Program-made: the position numbers and the translations under genes
Shown here: in pieces, positions 1 to 6,494 of the stretch
Numbering within the stretch: position 1 is the first letter of the stretch
Layout: each line of letters opens with the position of its first letter
Assembly (NCBI GenBank): GCA_945952575.1
Contig: CAMFIY010000026.1
Location: 1-15,087 of the forward strand
Reading direction: 5' to 3'
Source of the DNA: an uncultured Leucobacter sp.
GTDB lineage: Bacteria > Actinomycetota > Actinomycetes > Actinomycetales > Microbacteriaceae
Length of the DNA: 15,087 nt
Notes under the pieces: generated by a model
The model's input: only the letters and a program-made list of their open reading frames with translations
What the model was told of the DNA's origin: nothing
The model's database searches: none

Positions 1-93
1 GCGGAGAGATTCCTGAACGAATACCGGAGTTCCTACACCGCACGGGATCATCGAACTCGACCGGCGGACACAATATTTCCATCCAGTTTTCCT

Positions 94-138
94 CGACCTC
101 TCATGGTCGGGAACTATCCGATACACGATTGATAAAGT
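94..138 (+). promoter_or_regulatory. Putative promoter and dyad upstream of the GntR regulator
   Basis: The first 144 bases contain no gene that I can support and are visibly richer in A/T than the rest. A -10-like hexamer TAAAGT (133-138) lies six bases before the ATG at 145, and no Shine-Dalgarno sequence precedes that ATG, which fits a leaderless transcript. An inverted repeat CGACC-N6-GGTCG spans 94-109 and could be an operator for the regulator itself (autoregulation is common in the GntR family). No convincing -35 was found. Both the promoter and the operator are inferences from position and symmetry. Confidence 0.35.
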
Positions 139-144
139 TGTCAC

Positions 145-867
145 ATGTCTGATGAGAAGGGCGTCGTGCGCAAGGCGGCACGAGTCTCCATGACGGAGCA
201 CGCGATCGAAGAGATCAGCCGGGCGGTCAGCACCGGGGTCTGGCCGGTCGGCGAGCGCATCCCCTCCGAGGCGCAGCTCGCGCAGGATCTCGGTGTCGGA
301 CGGACCTCGGTGCGCGAAGCCATCCGGGCGCTCGCGCACTCGGGCCTGCTGGCCGTCAAGCACGGCGACGGTACCTACGTCAACGCGAAGGACGAGACGC
401 TGGTCGCCCTCAAGCGTCGGCTCCGCACCGCGCGCGCCCGCGACGTGATCGAGGTCCGCCGGGGCATCGACGTGATGATCGCCCGCGCGGCGGCGCGCAA
501 CCGCGGTGACGACGAGCTCGGCGGAATGCGGGCCGCGTTCAGCGCGCGCAACCTCATGGCCGGCACGCAGGATCCCGACGCGTTCACCGAAGCCGACTCC
601 CAGTTCCACGAACTCGTGGCCCGGCTGTCCCACAACCAGGTGATGGTCGACCTCTACCACAGCCTGGGCGACGTGATCCGTGCGAGCGTCCGTCCCGACT
701 ACTGCCCGGCCGGGTACGCAGACGATCCCGATGACTCGCACGCGCAGCTGGTGGCTGCGATCGAGGCGCGGGACGAGGACGGCGCCGAGGCCTCGGTCCT
801 CCGGATGCTCGACCATCAGGATCGGTTGCTCGACGGCTCGGCCGTCTTCGCTCCGGACGAGCGCTGA
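145..867 (+). CDS. GntR-family transcriptional regulator, FadR subfamily (FCD domain)
   Basis: This 240-residue DNA-binding repressor or activator has the two-domain plan of the FadR subfamily. An N-terminal winged helix-turn-helix occupies roughly residues 17-80, with the typical core PSEAQLAQDLGVGRTSVREA and the wing G-D-G-T-Y-V. An all-helical FCD ligand domain follows at about 88-228. The FCD metal ligands can be picked out as Asp151, His155, His199 and His224, so it probably binds a metal-coordinated small organic acid, as relatives do; the ligand cannot be read from sequence. The ATG at 145 is chosen because a -10-like TAAAGT lies six bases upstream; an internal ATG at 190 (residue 16) would also keep the whole HTH. 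The usual target, a divergent transporter or catabolic operon, would lie left of the window. It converges on the methyltransferase gene, with only 31 bases between their stop codons. Confidence 0.9.
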   Translation: MSDEKGVVRKAARVSMTEHAIEEISRAVSTGVWPVGERIPSEAQLAQDLGVGRTSVREAIRALAHSGLLAVKHGDGTYVNAKDETLVALKRRLRTARARDVIEVRRGIDVMIARAAARNRGDDELGGMRAAFSARNLMAGTQDPDAFTEADSQFHELVARLSHNQVMVDLYHSLGDVIRASVRPDYCPAGYADDPDDSHAQLVAAIEARDEDGAEASVLRMLDHQDRLLDGSAVFAPDER

Positions 868-898
868 GCCCGGGCCCGATGCCGCCTCCTGGCGAGGT

Positions 899-2104
899 CT
901 AGTCCGCAGTCAGACGCTCGGCGAGCACCGCGACGTGACCGCCGTCGGCCGTGCGCGTCAGGATCAGCGTCCCCCCGTTCGGGCCCTTGAGGCGCAGCCG
1001 GGTGCGCAGAGCCGCGGGATCCACCCCCACACCGCGCTTCTTGATCTCGAGGCGTCCGATCCCGCGTTCGGCCAGCGCTCGCCGCAGCGGCTTCTCGCCC
1101 GCCGGCACATGCTCGAGGATGCGGAACGCCGAGGCGAACGGCGTCGGAACATAGGCATCGGCGGTGAGATACGCGATCCCCTCGGCGGCCATGCCGGCCC
1201 CCAGCTCATCGGCGAGGCGCCCGATCAGACGGGCACGGATCACCGCGCCGTCCGGCTCGTAGAGGTAGTCGCCGAGTCCTCGCGTCGCCGCATCCGGGGC
1301 ATCGGCCGCAGCGGTGAGCTCGTGCGCGTCCTCGCCGCGCAGCACGAGCGCTGCCCGACGCACCCCCGGCCGGGCGACCGCCCCGAACCAGATCCCGGTC
1401 TCGACCACCTGGCCGTCCACCGAGATCCACTGCGCCTCGGCGTCGTCCGGAATCAGCTCACGCTCGAAACCCGGTCCCAGCTTCACCCCGGTCGGGAGAC
1501 GATTCGCGAGGCCGAACGCGAAATCGAGCGAGGGGGAGTAGTCGCTCGGCGAGGTGAGCCTGCGGGTGTCCCGGTGCCCGGCCGTCCGGCGGGCCGGATC
1601 GAGGAACGCACCGTCCGCATCGCCCGGCCCGAGTCTCTCCGCATCCGCGACGGCGACCCGCACGCCCAGGTTCCGACCCGCGATCGCCGCGGTGAACGGA
1701 TCCCGCTCCACCGGCCGGATCCCGAGGCCCGCGGCCTGGAGCGCGAGCGACTCGGCGCCGATCCCGCAGCCGAGATCCGCGACCGCGCGGCACCCGGCTG
1801 CGACGAATCGCCGTGCGTGCAGTGACGCGACGGGAGCCCGGGTCGCCTGCTCGAGACCGGCCTGGGTGAAGAGCATGCGATCGGCGCGATCGCCGAACTT
1901 GGCGCGAGCCTTCTCGCGCAGCCCGATCTGCGTCAGCACCGCCGACACCGTGCCGGGCTCGACGCCCCGAGCGCGAAGCGCGGATCCTGCGGCTTCGAGC
2001 GAGGCACCGGCCGCGACGGCCTCGGCGGCCCTCGCCAGGTACTCCTCGCCCGCGGGCGTCAGCAATTCCTCCCAGCCGGGCGGCGGGGTCTGCGGGTCGT
2101 TCAC
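899..2104 (-). CDS. Class I SAM-dependent methyltransferase with THUMP-like C-terminal domain
   Basis: The 401-residue protein carries a Rossmann-type methyltransferase core: motif I is DLGCGIG at residues 110-116, an acidic residue that would contact the SAM ribose is Glu133, and FLDPARR at about 167-173 takes the place of the catalytic (N/D)PP(Y/F)-type loop. The last 75 or so residues (…EIKKRGVGVDP…LRLKGPNGGTLILTR…) match the THUMP-like domain that closes this actinobacterial family. RNA modification is therefore the likely role, but the substrate is not established. It starts with GTG and lacks a strong Shine-Dalgarno sequence, so the exact start is moderately certain. It lies 67 bases downstream of the DUF4190 gene on the same strand and could be read through from it, although hairpins lie between. 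In related actinomycetes this family is often found near groES. Confidence 0.85.
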   Translation of the reverse strand: MNDPQTPPPGWEELLTPAGEEYLARAAEAVAAGASLEAAGSALRARGVEPGTVSAVLTQIGLREKARAKFGDRADRMLFTQAGLEQATRAPVASLHARRFVAAGCRAVADLGCGIGAESLALQAAGLGIRPVERDPFTAAIAGRNLGVRVAVADAERLGPGDADGAFLDPARRTAGHRDTRRLTSPSDYSPSLDFAFGLANRLPTGVKLGPGFERELIPDDAEAQWISVDGQVVETGIWFGAVARPGVRRAALVLRGEDAHELTAAADAPDAATRGLGDYLYEPDGAVIRARLIGRLADELGAGMAAEGIAYLTADAYVPTPFASAFRILEHVPAGEKPLRRALAERGIGRLEIKKRGVGVDPAALRTRLRLKGPNGGTLILTRTADGGHVAVLAERLTAD

Positions 2105-2124
2105 GTCAGTCTGCCGGGATATCT

Positions 2125-2169
2125 GCGGCTCGAGCCGCGGCGCGGTCGATTCCGGCCGATCGCACCGCG
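2125..2169 (-). terminator. Hairpin and 14-bp palindrome after the DUF4190 gene
   Basis: Directly after the stop of the 2172-2615 gene (minus strand) there is an inverted repeat with arms CGCGGTCGAT (2141-2150) and ATCGcACCGCG (2159-2169), one bulged base and an 8-base loop. Next to it is the perfect palindrome GCGGCTCGAGCCGC (2125-2138). No U-tract follows in the minus direction, so this could be a weak terminator, an attenuator ahead of the methyltransferase gene, or a protein-binding palindrome. Confidence 0.4.
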
Positions 2170-2171
2170 GT

Positions 2172-2615
2172 TCAGTAGCTGTAGTCGTCGAAGCCGGAGC
2201 GTCCGATCTCGTTGGCGAGCGAGCCGAGCGAGCCGATCATGATGAAGATCATGCTGATGTAGAAGATGACGAACATCACGAGGAAGGCCACGTAGACGTA
2301 GCCGACGATGAGACCGGTGAGGGCGAGGCCCCGGCCGGTGTCGCCGTTGCGCTTGATCTGGCTCAGCGCCATGTGGCCGAACACGATACCGGCGATCGGC
2401 TGGATGAAGGCCAGGATGATCGCGATCAGGGCGAACGCGTTGGTCTGGGCGACGGTCGTGGGCAGGGCGGGTCGGGCGGCCGCGGGCTGCGGGGCCTGGT
2501 AGCTCGGCGCCGGGGCGGTCGGTGCTGCCGGCGGGTAGGGCTGGGTCTGCTGGAGCGGCACGGTCGGCTGGGTCTGCTGATTCGGCTCGTTGGACGGCGT
2601 CTGCGGGGTAGTCAT
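2172..2615 (-). CDS. DUF4190 domain membrane protein (longer paralogue)
   Basis: This 147-residue protein has a low-complexity cytoplasmic-type N-terminus rich in Pro, Gln, Thr and Ala (about residues 1-55), then two hydrophobic segments around the family signature GHMALSQIKRNGDTGRGLAL. This is the DUF4190 pattern: membrane segment, G-H-x-A/S-L-x-Q-I-(K/R)-(R/K), a G-rich turn, membrane segment. It ends with a short polar tail, …DDYSY. The ATG at 2615 is preceded by a purine-rich stretch (AGAAAGAGC). It sits 58 bases downstream of a second DUF4190 gene on the same strand, so the two are probably one transcription unit and arose by tandem duplication. No biochemical function is established for the family; an integral membrane location is the only safe statement. 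Confidence 0.85.
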   Translation of the reverse strand: MTTPQTPSNEPNQQTQPTVPLQQTQPYPPAAPTAPAPSYQAPQPAAARPALPTTVAQTNAFALIAIILAFIQPIAGIVFGHMALSQIKRNGDTGRGLALTGLIVGYVYVAFLVMFVIFYISMIFIMIGSLGSLANEIGRSGFDDYSY

Positions 2616-2673
2616 GACGTCTGCTCTTTCTGCTGGATGTGAGGGGTGAAGGGGGTTTCGCGCGCCCGGTCGA

Positions 2674-3036
2674 TCAGCTCACGGAGACACTCGAGGTGCT
2701 GAAGACGAACGGGAGCAGCAGGAGCACGAAGAGGAGGGCGATCAGATAGCCGGCGATCGCGATGTACCCGACGACGAGCGCGGTGATCCCGAGCCCCCGT
2801 CCGCCCTCACCCGTCCGCCTGATCTGCGACAGGCTGATGTGACCCAGCACGACGCCGAGCACGGCGAGCACGCCGAAGCTGAAGAAGCCGACGATCGATG
2901 AGATCATCGCGATCAGTGCCATGCTGTTGGTCGGTGGCTGCTGGGCGGCATACTGCGGTGCAGAGTACTGCGGCATCTGGTACTGCGGCGGCTGGGGCGG
3001 AGTCTGCGGCTGATTCGGATCGACCGGGTACGACAT
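2674..3036 (-). CDS. DUF4190 domain membrane protein (shorter paralogue)
   Basis: A 120-residue protein with a Pro/Gln/Tyr-rich N-terminus (about residues 1-40, with QYxxPQY-like near-repeats), then two hydrophobic segments flanking GHISLSQIRRTGEGGRGLGI, the DUF4190 signature. I chose the ATG at 3036 because GAGGAGAA lies just upstream at good spacing and the Tyr/Pro-rich head begins there. A frame open to 3135 would add 33 residues without family character. It is the promoter-proximal gene of the minus-strand group and is divergent from groES, sharing a 284-base region between the two start codons. An AATACT preceded by TG, read on the minus strand around 3125-3135, could be its -10, but this is weak. 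It is a paralogue of the neighbouring 2172-2615 gene; function unknown. Confidence 0.85.
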   Translation of the reverse strand: MSYPVDPNQPQTPPQPPQYQMPQYSAPQYAAQQPPTNSMALIAMISSIVGFFSFGVLAVLGVVLGHISLSQIRRTGEGGRGLGITALVVGYIAIAGYLIALLFVLLLLPFVFSTSSVSVS

Positions 3037-3219
3037 CGTGCTGGTTCTCCTCAGTGGTGTGGTGCGTGTCCCGCAGCGGATCGGCGGTGCCCCGCGCTGC
3101 TCCGCCGGCTCGGGAGTACGGATCCAGTATTTCACAGTGCGATTTCACCGGCCCCTCCTGCGCGTGCTCGGGCCCCCGGCGGGATCGGCCGCCGCGTTCG
3201 CTCAGAGCGAGGAGCTGGG

Positions 3220-3246
3220 CTGGCACTCGCCTTGCGAGAGTGCCAG
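3220..3246. promoter_or_regulatory. CIRCE operator (HrcA binding site) upstream of groES
   Basis: A perfect 9-bp inverted repeat CTGGCACTC-N9-GAGTGCCAG, the high-GC version of the CIRCE consensus TTAGCACTC-N9-GAGTGCTAA. CIRCE is bound by the heat-shock repressor HrcA. It overlaps the putative -35 of groES, so HrcA binding would block RNA polymerase. Spacer length and both arms fit the known element exactly, so this is a strong call. Confidence 0.95.
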
Positions 3247-3261
3247 CGGTGCCCCTAGACT
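3232..3261 (+). promoter_or_regulatory. Putative groES promoter
   Basis: TTGCGA (3232-3237), an 18-base spacer and TAGACT (3256-3261) make a plausible housekeeping-type promoter. Its -35 and the first part of the spacer lie inside the CIRCE element. The predicted start near 3268 gives a leader of about 50 bases before the groES GTG. The hexamers are visible; the start site is inferred. Confidence 0.6.
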
Positions 3262-3320
3262 CGCTAACAGCGTGCCCGTGTGGGGCGCCACAGTTCTTAC
3301 ACCGAAGAAAGAGGTCAGCC

Positions 3321-3617
3321 GTGTCGGTGAACATCAAGCCGCTCGAGGATCGAATCGTCATCAAGCAGGTCGAGGCGGAGCAGACCACTGCCTCGGGTCT
3401 GGTGATCCCGGACAGCGCGAAGGAGAAGCCCTCGGAGGGCGAGGTCCTCGCGGTCGGCCCGGGTCGCGTCGATGACAACGGCAACCGCGTGCCGCTCGAC
3501 GTCAAGGTCGGCGACATCGTGCTCTACTCGAAGTACGGCGGAACCGAGGTCAAGTACGGCGGCGACGAGTTCCTCGTCCTTTCGGCTCGCGACGTCCTCG
3601 CAGTCGTCGAGCGCTAA
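3321..3617 (+). CDS. groES: Co-chaperonin GroES (Cpn10)
   Basis: The 98-residue lid of the GroEL folding chamber in the cytosol. Family landmarks are clear: the opening NIKPLEDRIVIKQ, the mobile GroEL-binding loop at about residues 17-35 (…TTASGLVIPDSAKEKP…), GEVLAVGPGRVDDNG, VKVGDIVLYSKYGGTEVKYGGDEFLVL and the C-terminal strand ending …LAVVER. Length is normal for the family. Translation starts at GTG 3321, preceded by GAAAGAGGT; the frame is open further upstream, but the mature sequence begins here. Expression is predicted to be heat-inducible through HrcA/CIRCE at 3220-3246. No groEL follows: the gene is closed by a strong terminator and then a transporter, so groEL must be elsewhere in the genome. 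Confidence 0.97.
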   Translation: MSVNIKPLEDRIVIKQVEAEQTTASGLVIPDSAKEKPSEGEVLAVGPGRVDDNGNRVPLDVKVGDIVLYSKYGGTEVKYGGDEFLVLSARDVLAVVER

Positions 3618-3658
3618 GCGCTTCGATACGCACGGGGAGCCCTGAGCGGGGCGCTCCA

Positions 3659-3702
3659 ACGAGCAGAGGGGCCGGTGCATCAGCACCGGCCCCTCTGCTC
3701 GT
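3659..3702 (+). terminator. Strong hairpin terminator after groES
   Basis: A perfect 20-bp stem (arms 3659-3678 and 3683-3702) with the 4-base loop ATCA lies 41 bases after the groES stop. There is no long T-run on either side, but the stem is GC-rich and very stable, and it separates groES from the next promoter. It should isolate the heat-shock gene from rarD. Confidence 0.85.
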
Positions 3703-3722
3703 GAGCGGCTGATCCCGCGCCC

Positions 3723-3750
3723 TTCAGCGCCATTGCAATGCCAGTAGGCT
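3723..3750 (+). promoter_or_regulatory. Putative leaderless promoter of rarD
   Basis: TTCAGC (3723-3728), a 16-base spacer and TAGGCT (3745-3750) precede the ATG at 3757 by only six bases. There is no Shine-Dalgarno sequence. Transcription would start at or next to the A of the ATG. The -35 is weak; the -10 position is the main support. Confidence 0.5.
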
Positions 3751-3756
3751 GGATCG

Positions 3757-4707
3757 ATGAGCAACCGTCTCGGCTACATCTACGGCTTCGCCGCCTACCT
3801 GTGCTGGGGCGCGTTCCCGCTCTTCTTCATGCTGTTGAGCGCCGTCGATCCTTACGAGGTGGTTCCCTGGCGCGTCATCGCCGCACTCGGTTTCTGCGTC
3901 GTCGTCGTGACGGTGATGCGCACCTGGGCTCCGGTCTTCTCGATCCTGCGTTCGCCCCGGATGCTCGGCTGGTTCACGCTCTCGTCACTGCTGCTCTATG
4001 CGAACTGGCAGATCTTCGTCGTGGGGATCCTGAGCGGCCACATCATCGAGACCTCGCTCGGCTACTTCATCAACCCGATCGTCACGATCCTGATCGGCGT
4101 CTTCGTGCGCAAGGAGCAGCTGACCCGACTGCAGTGGGTCGCGGTCGTCATCGCATCGATCGGCGTGCTCATCAGCGCCATCGCCTACGGGCAGTTCCCG
4201 TTCGTGGCGCTCGGTCTGGCGTTCTCCTTCGGTCTGTACGGCGCCGTGCGCAAGCAGACGAGTCAGGATGTCGACGCGCTGACGGGCCTGACGGTCGAGA
4301 CACTGGTCGGCGCCGTGGCGGCGGCGATCCAGCTCGTCGTGGTGTTCCTCGTGGCCGGTCATCTCGGCGCGTTCGACCACGGCCCGGCGGTCACCGTCCC
4401 GCTCCTGCTCAGCGGAGTGGTCACCGCGATCCCGCTCCTGCTCTTCGCGGCCGGCAATCGCAGACTGCCCCTCTCGCATATGGGCTTCATCCAGTTCATG
4501 ACGCCGATCCTCGGGTTCCTCACGGGGTACTTCGTCTTCCATGAGGAGATGCCGACCGCTCGCTGGATCGGATTCATCGCCGTGTGGATCGCGCTGATCG
4601 TCCTGATCGTCGACATGGTGCTCTCGATCCGGCGCGTGCGCCGCACACCGGCGGGCGTCGAGCCGCCGCTCACGACCGGGGAGATCGTCACCCAGCCCGG
4701 CCCGTAG
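3757..4707 (+). CDS. rarD: RarD-type EamA-family transporter
   Basis: A 316-residue, very hydrophobic inner-membrane protein of the drug/metabolite transporter superfamily, with about ten membrane segments in two EamA halves. RarD-specific landmarks are YLCWGAFPLFF near residues 14-24, a PWRV motif at about 37-40, ANWQIFVVGILSGHIIETS at about 82-100 and SLGYFINP at 100-107. The tail after about residue 290 is cytoplasmic and polar (…RRVRRTPAG…). Substrate is unknown; RarD proteins were linked by name to chloramphenicol sensitivity, but export of a specific compound is not established. It appears to be a single-gene unit, with a leaderless-type promoter upstream and a hairpin terminator downstream, so its placement before guaB carries no clear functional message. 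Confidence 0.9.
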   Translation: MSNRLGYIYGFAAYLCWGAFPLFFMLLSAVDPYEVVPWRVIAALGFCVVVVTVMRTWAPVFSILRSPRMLGWFTLSSLLLYANWQIFVVGILSGHIIETSLGYFINPIVTILIGVFVRKEQLTRLQWVAVVIASIGVLISAIAYGQFPFVALGLAFSFGLYGAVRKQTSQDVDALTGLTVETLVGAVAAAIQLVVVFLVAGHLGAFDHGPAVTVPLLLSGVVTAIPLLLFAAGNRRLPLSHMGFIQFMTPILGFLTGYFVFHEEMPTARWIGFIAVWIALIVLIVDMVLSIRRVRRTPAGVEPPLTTGEIVTQPGP

Positions 4708-4730
4708 ACCGGTTGCGGGCTCATGCCTTC

Positions 4731-4764
4731 CGGGAACGGGCCGCCCGCCTCGGCGGGCTTCCCG
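4731..4764 (+). terminator. Hairpin terminator after rarD
   Basis: An inner stem GCCCGCC (4743-4749), loop TC, GGCGGGC (4752-4758) is followed by TT, and outer arms CGGGAA (4731-4736) and TTCCCG (4759-4764) extend the fold around an unpaired stretch. It lies 23 bases after the rarD stop and just ahead of the guaB promoter. Confidence 0.7.
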
Positions 4765-4768
4765 TGAG

Positions 4769-4799
4769 GGAATATTCCGGTCGTCCAGACGATTAGACT
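4769..4799 (+). promoter_or_regulatory. Putative guaB promoter with palindrome at -35
   Basis: TAGACT (4794-4799) is a good -10. About 17 bases upstream, in the -35 position, lies the perfect 10-bp palindrome GGAATATTCC (4769-4778) instead of a TTGACA-like box. Transcription would begin near 4806, leaving a leader of about 95 bases before the guaB start. The palindrome may be an operator or an activator site; no regulator can be named. Nothing resembling a known purine riboswitch was recognised in the leader. Confidence 0.5.
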
Positions 4800-4901
4800 A
4801 TGTAGACGGCCAGGCCCGGCCGCGGGACATCGACGTCGGGCATCTCGTTCCCTTCGATCCCGACTCCTTCGTCCGCCGCGATCCAGAAGAAGAGGTCTCA
4901 A

Positions 4902-6404
4902 TTGGAACAGCGTGATCCGTTCGCGTTCACCGGTCTTACGTACGACGATGTGCTGCTCCTCCCGGCGCACACGGACGTCATCCCGAGCGAGGCCGACACC
5001 TCGACCCAGTTGACGCGAAGGATCCGTCTCGGCATGCCGCTGATCTCTGCGGCCATGGACACCGTCACGGAGACCCGCATGGCCATCGCGATGGCGCGCA
5101 ACGGGGGCATCGGCATCATGCACCGCAACCTGTCGATCGAGGATCAGGCCGACATGGTCGATCGAGTGAAGCGCAGTGAAGCCGGGATGATCACGAACCC
5201 GGTGACCACCACGGTCGAGGCGACCGTGGCCGAGGTCGACGCGATCTGCGGCGAATACCGGGTTTCGGGCCTCCCGGTGGTCGATGCCGCGGGTGTGCTG
5301 CTCGGGATCATCACGAACCGGGATATGCGGTTCATCGCAGCCGAGGACCGCGCAACGACCAAGGTGGGCGAAGCGATGACGCGGATGCCGCTGATCACCG
5401 CGCCGGCGGGCATCTCGCGCGAGGCGGCCGCGGATCTGTTCCGTCAGCATCGGATCGAGAAGCTTCCGCTCATCGACGGTGCGGGCAAGCTGAGCGGCCT
5501 GATCACGGTCAAGGACTTCGACAAGGAAGAGCAGTACCCGAACGCCACCAAGGATGACGCCGGGCGCCTGCGCGTCGGCGGGGCGGTCGGCTTCTTCGGC
5601 GATGCATACACCCGTGCCGGTGCACTCGTCGAGGCGGGCGCCGACCTGCTGGTGGTCGACACGGCGAACGGCGACAGCAACGGTGTCCTCGAGATCATCG
5701 CGAAGCTGAAGGCGGATCCGGCCTTCGCCCACGTCGATGTGATCGGCGGCAACGTGGCCACCTTCGCCGGTGCGAAGGCGCTGGTCGAGGCCGGCGCCGA
5801 CGCCGTGAAGGTGGGCGTCGGGCCCGGCTCGATCTGCACCACCCGCGTGATCGCGGGCGTCGGCGTGCCGCAGGTCACCGCGGTGTACGAGGCGGCGAAG
5901 GCCGCGACGCCGGCGGGGGTGCCCGTGATCGCCGACGGCGGCCTGCAGTACTCGGGCGACATCGCGAAGGCGCTCGTCGCCGGCGCATCATCCGTGATGG
6001 TCGGGTCGCTGCTCGCCGGCACCGACGAGAGCCCGGGCGACCTGGTGTTCGTCGGCGGCAAGCAGTTCAAGAACTATCGCGGAATGGGCTCGCTCGGCGC
6101 GCTGCAGACCCGTGGCGAGCGCACCTCCTACTCCAAGGACCGCTACTTCCAGGCGGACGCCCCGAGCGACGAGAAGCTGATCCCCGAGGGCATCGAGGGG
6201 CAGGTCCCCTATCGCGGCCCGGTCGGCAGCGTGGCGCACCAGCTCATCGGCGGCCTGCGCCAGTCGATGATGTATGTTGGCGCGCACACCATCGAGGAGC
6301 TGAAGGAGCGCGGCCAGTTCGTGCGCATCACCTCGGCCGGGCTCAAGGAGTCGCATCCGCACGACATCCAGATGGTCGTCGAGGCGCCGAACTACCGGCG
6401 GTAG
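4902..6404 (+). CDS. guaB: Inosine-5'-monophosphate dehydrogenase (GuaB)
   Basis: This cytosolic enzyme oxidises IMP to XMP with NAD+, the committed step of GMP synthesis. It is 500 residues long, normal for the family. The TIM barrel begins with FTGLTYDDVLLLPAH. Two CBS domains are inserted at about residues 96-210 (each with the N-P-V-T / M-P-L-I start and a D/K-GxLxG(I/L)IT core). The catalytic loop GPGSICTTR has its nucleophile at Cys312. The phosphate-site segment VPVIADGGLQYSGD and the flap with Y-R-G-M-G-S follow. Translation starts at TTG 4902 behind AGAAGAGGT; the start is supported because the conserved N-terminus begins right there and no ATG or GTG is available in frame. The guanylate pathway continues in guaB3 (10003) and guaA (14458). 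The stop lies only ten bases before the promoter of the next gene, and no separate terminator is visible. Confidence 0.97.
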   Translation: MEQRDPFAFTGLTYDDVLLLPAHTDVIPSEADTSTQLTRRIRLGMPLISAAMDTVTETRMAIAMARNGGIGIMHRNLSIEDQADMVDRVKRSEAGMITNPVTTTVEATVAEVDAICGEYRVSGLPVVDAAGVLLGIITNRDMRFIAAEDRATTKVGEAMTRMPLITAPAGISREAAADLFRQHRIEKLPLIDGAGKLSGLITVKDFDKEEQYPNATKDDAGRLRVGGAVGFFGDAYTRAGALVEAGADLLVVDTANGDSNGVLEIIAKLKADPAFAHVDVIGGNVATFAGAKALVEAGADAVKVGVGPGSICTTRVIAGVGVPQVTAVYEAAKAATPAGVPVIADGGLQYSGDIAKALVAGASSVMVGSLLAGTDESPGDLVFVGGKQFKNYRGMGSLGALQTRGERTSYSKDRYFQADAPSDEKLIPEGIEGQVPYRGPVGSVAHQLIGGLRQSMMYVGAHTIEELKERGQFVRITSAGLKESHPHDIQMVVEAPNYRR

Positions 6405-6413
6405 CCCTCCCGT

Positions 6414-6443
6414 TTGACTCTTGTATCCATGTTGAACTAGCGT
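6414..6443 (+). promoter_or_regulatory. Promoter of the first Ig-repeat protein gene
   Basis: TTGACT (6414-6419), an 18-base spacer and TAGCGT (6438-6443). The same arrangement occurs at 8506-8535 before the paralogue, and by hand count 27 of the 30 positions are identical, spacer included. Predicted start is near 6450. Confidence 0.75.
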
Positions 6444-6454
6444 GGATCCCTGTT

Positions 6455-6475
6455 CGGAGGCGATCGTCGCCTCCG
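6455..6475 (+). other. 5' leader hairpin of the first Ig-repeat gene
   Basis: A perfect 9-bp stem CGGAGGCGA / TCGCCTCCG with loop TCG lies within a few bases of the predicted transcript start and seven bases before the GGGGGAG ribosome binding site. The paralogue has a related hairpin in the same place. It could stabilise the mRNA 5' end or control translation. It also lies 50 bases after guaB and could end guaB transcripts, but there is no T-run. Confidence 0.6.
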
Positions 6476-6494
6476 CTGGCACGGGGGAGTTGCA

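Noticed and set aside
680..1825. A 381-codon plus-strand open frame opposite the methyltransferase gene
   Set aside because: Arg/Pro-rich shadow that overlaps the end of the GntR gene; the minus-strand gene has clear SAM-binding motifs.
3037..3135. A longer start for the shorter DUF4190 protein
   Set aside because: No ribosome binding site fits, and the added residues do not resemble the family; the ATG at 3036 has GAGGAGAA upstream.
4800..4805. A minimal ATG-TAG start-stop in the guaB upstream region
   Set aside because: It directly abuts the -10 box and would lie upstream of the predicted transcript start, so it is probably not in the mRNA.
4359..5732. A 457-codon minus-strand open frame across the rarD-guaB junction
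   Set aside because: It crosses a terminator and the guaB promoter and has no family resemblance; a shadow frame.
6425..6447. Inverted repeat ATCCATG-N9-CGTGGAT around the -10 of the first Ig-repeat gene
   Set aside because: One arm is mismatched and the symmetry is absent from the otherwise near-identical promoter of the paralogue, so it is unlikely to be the shared operator.
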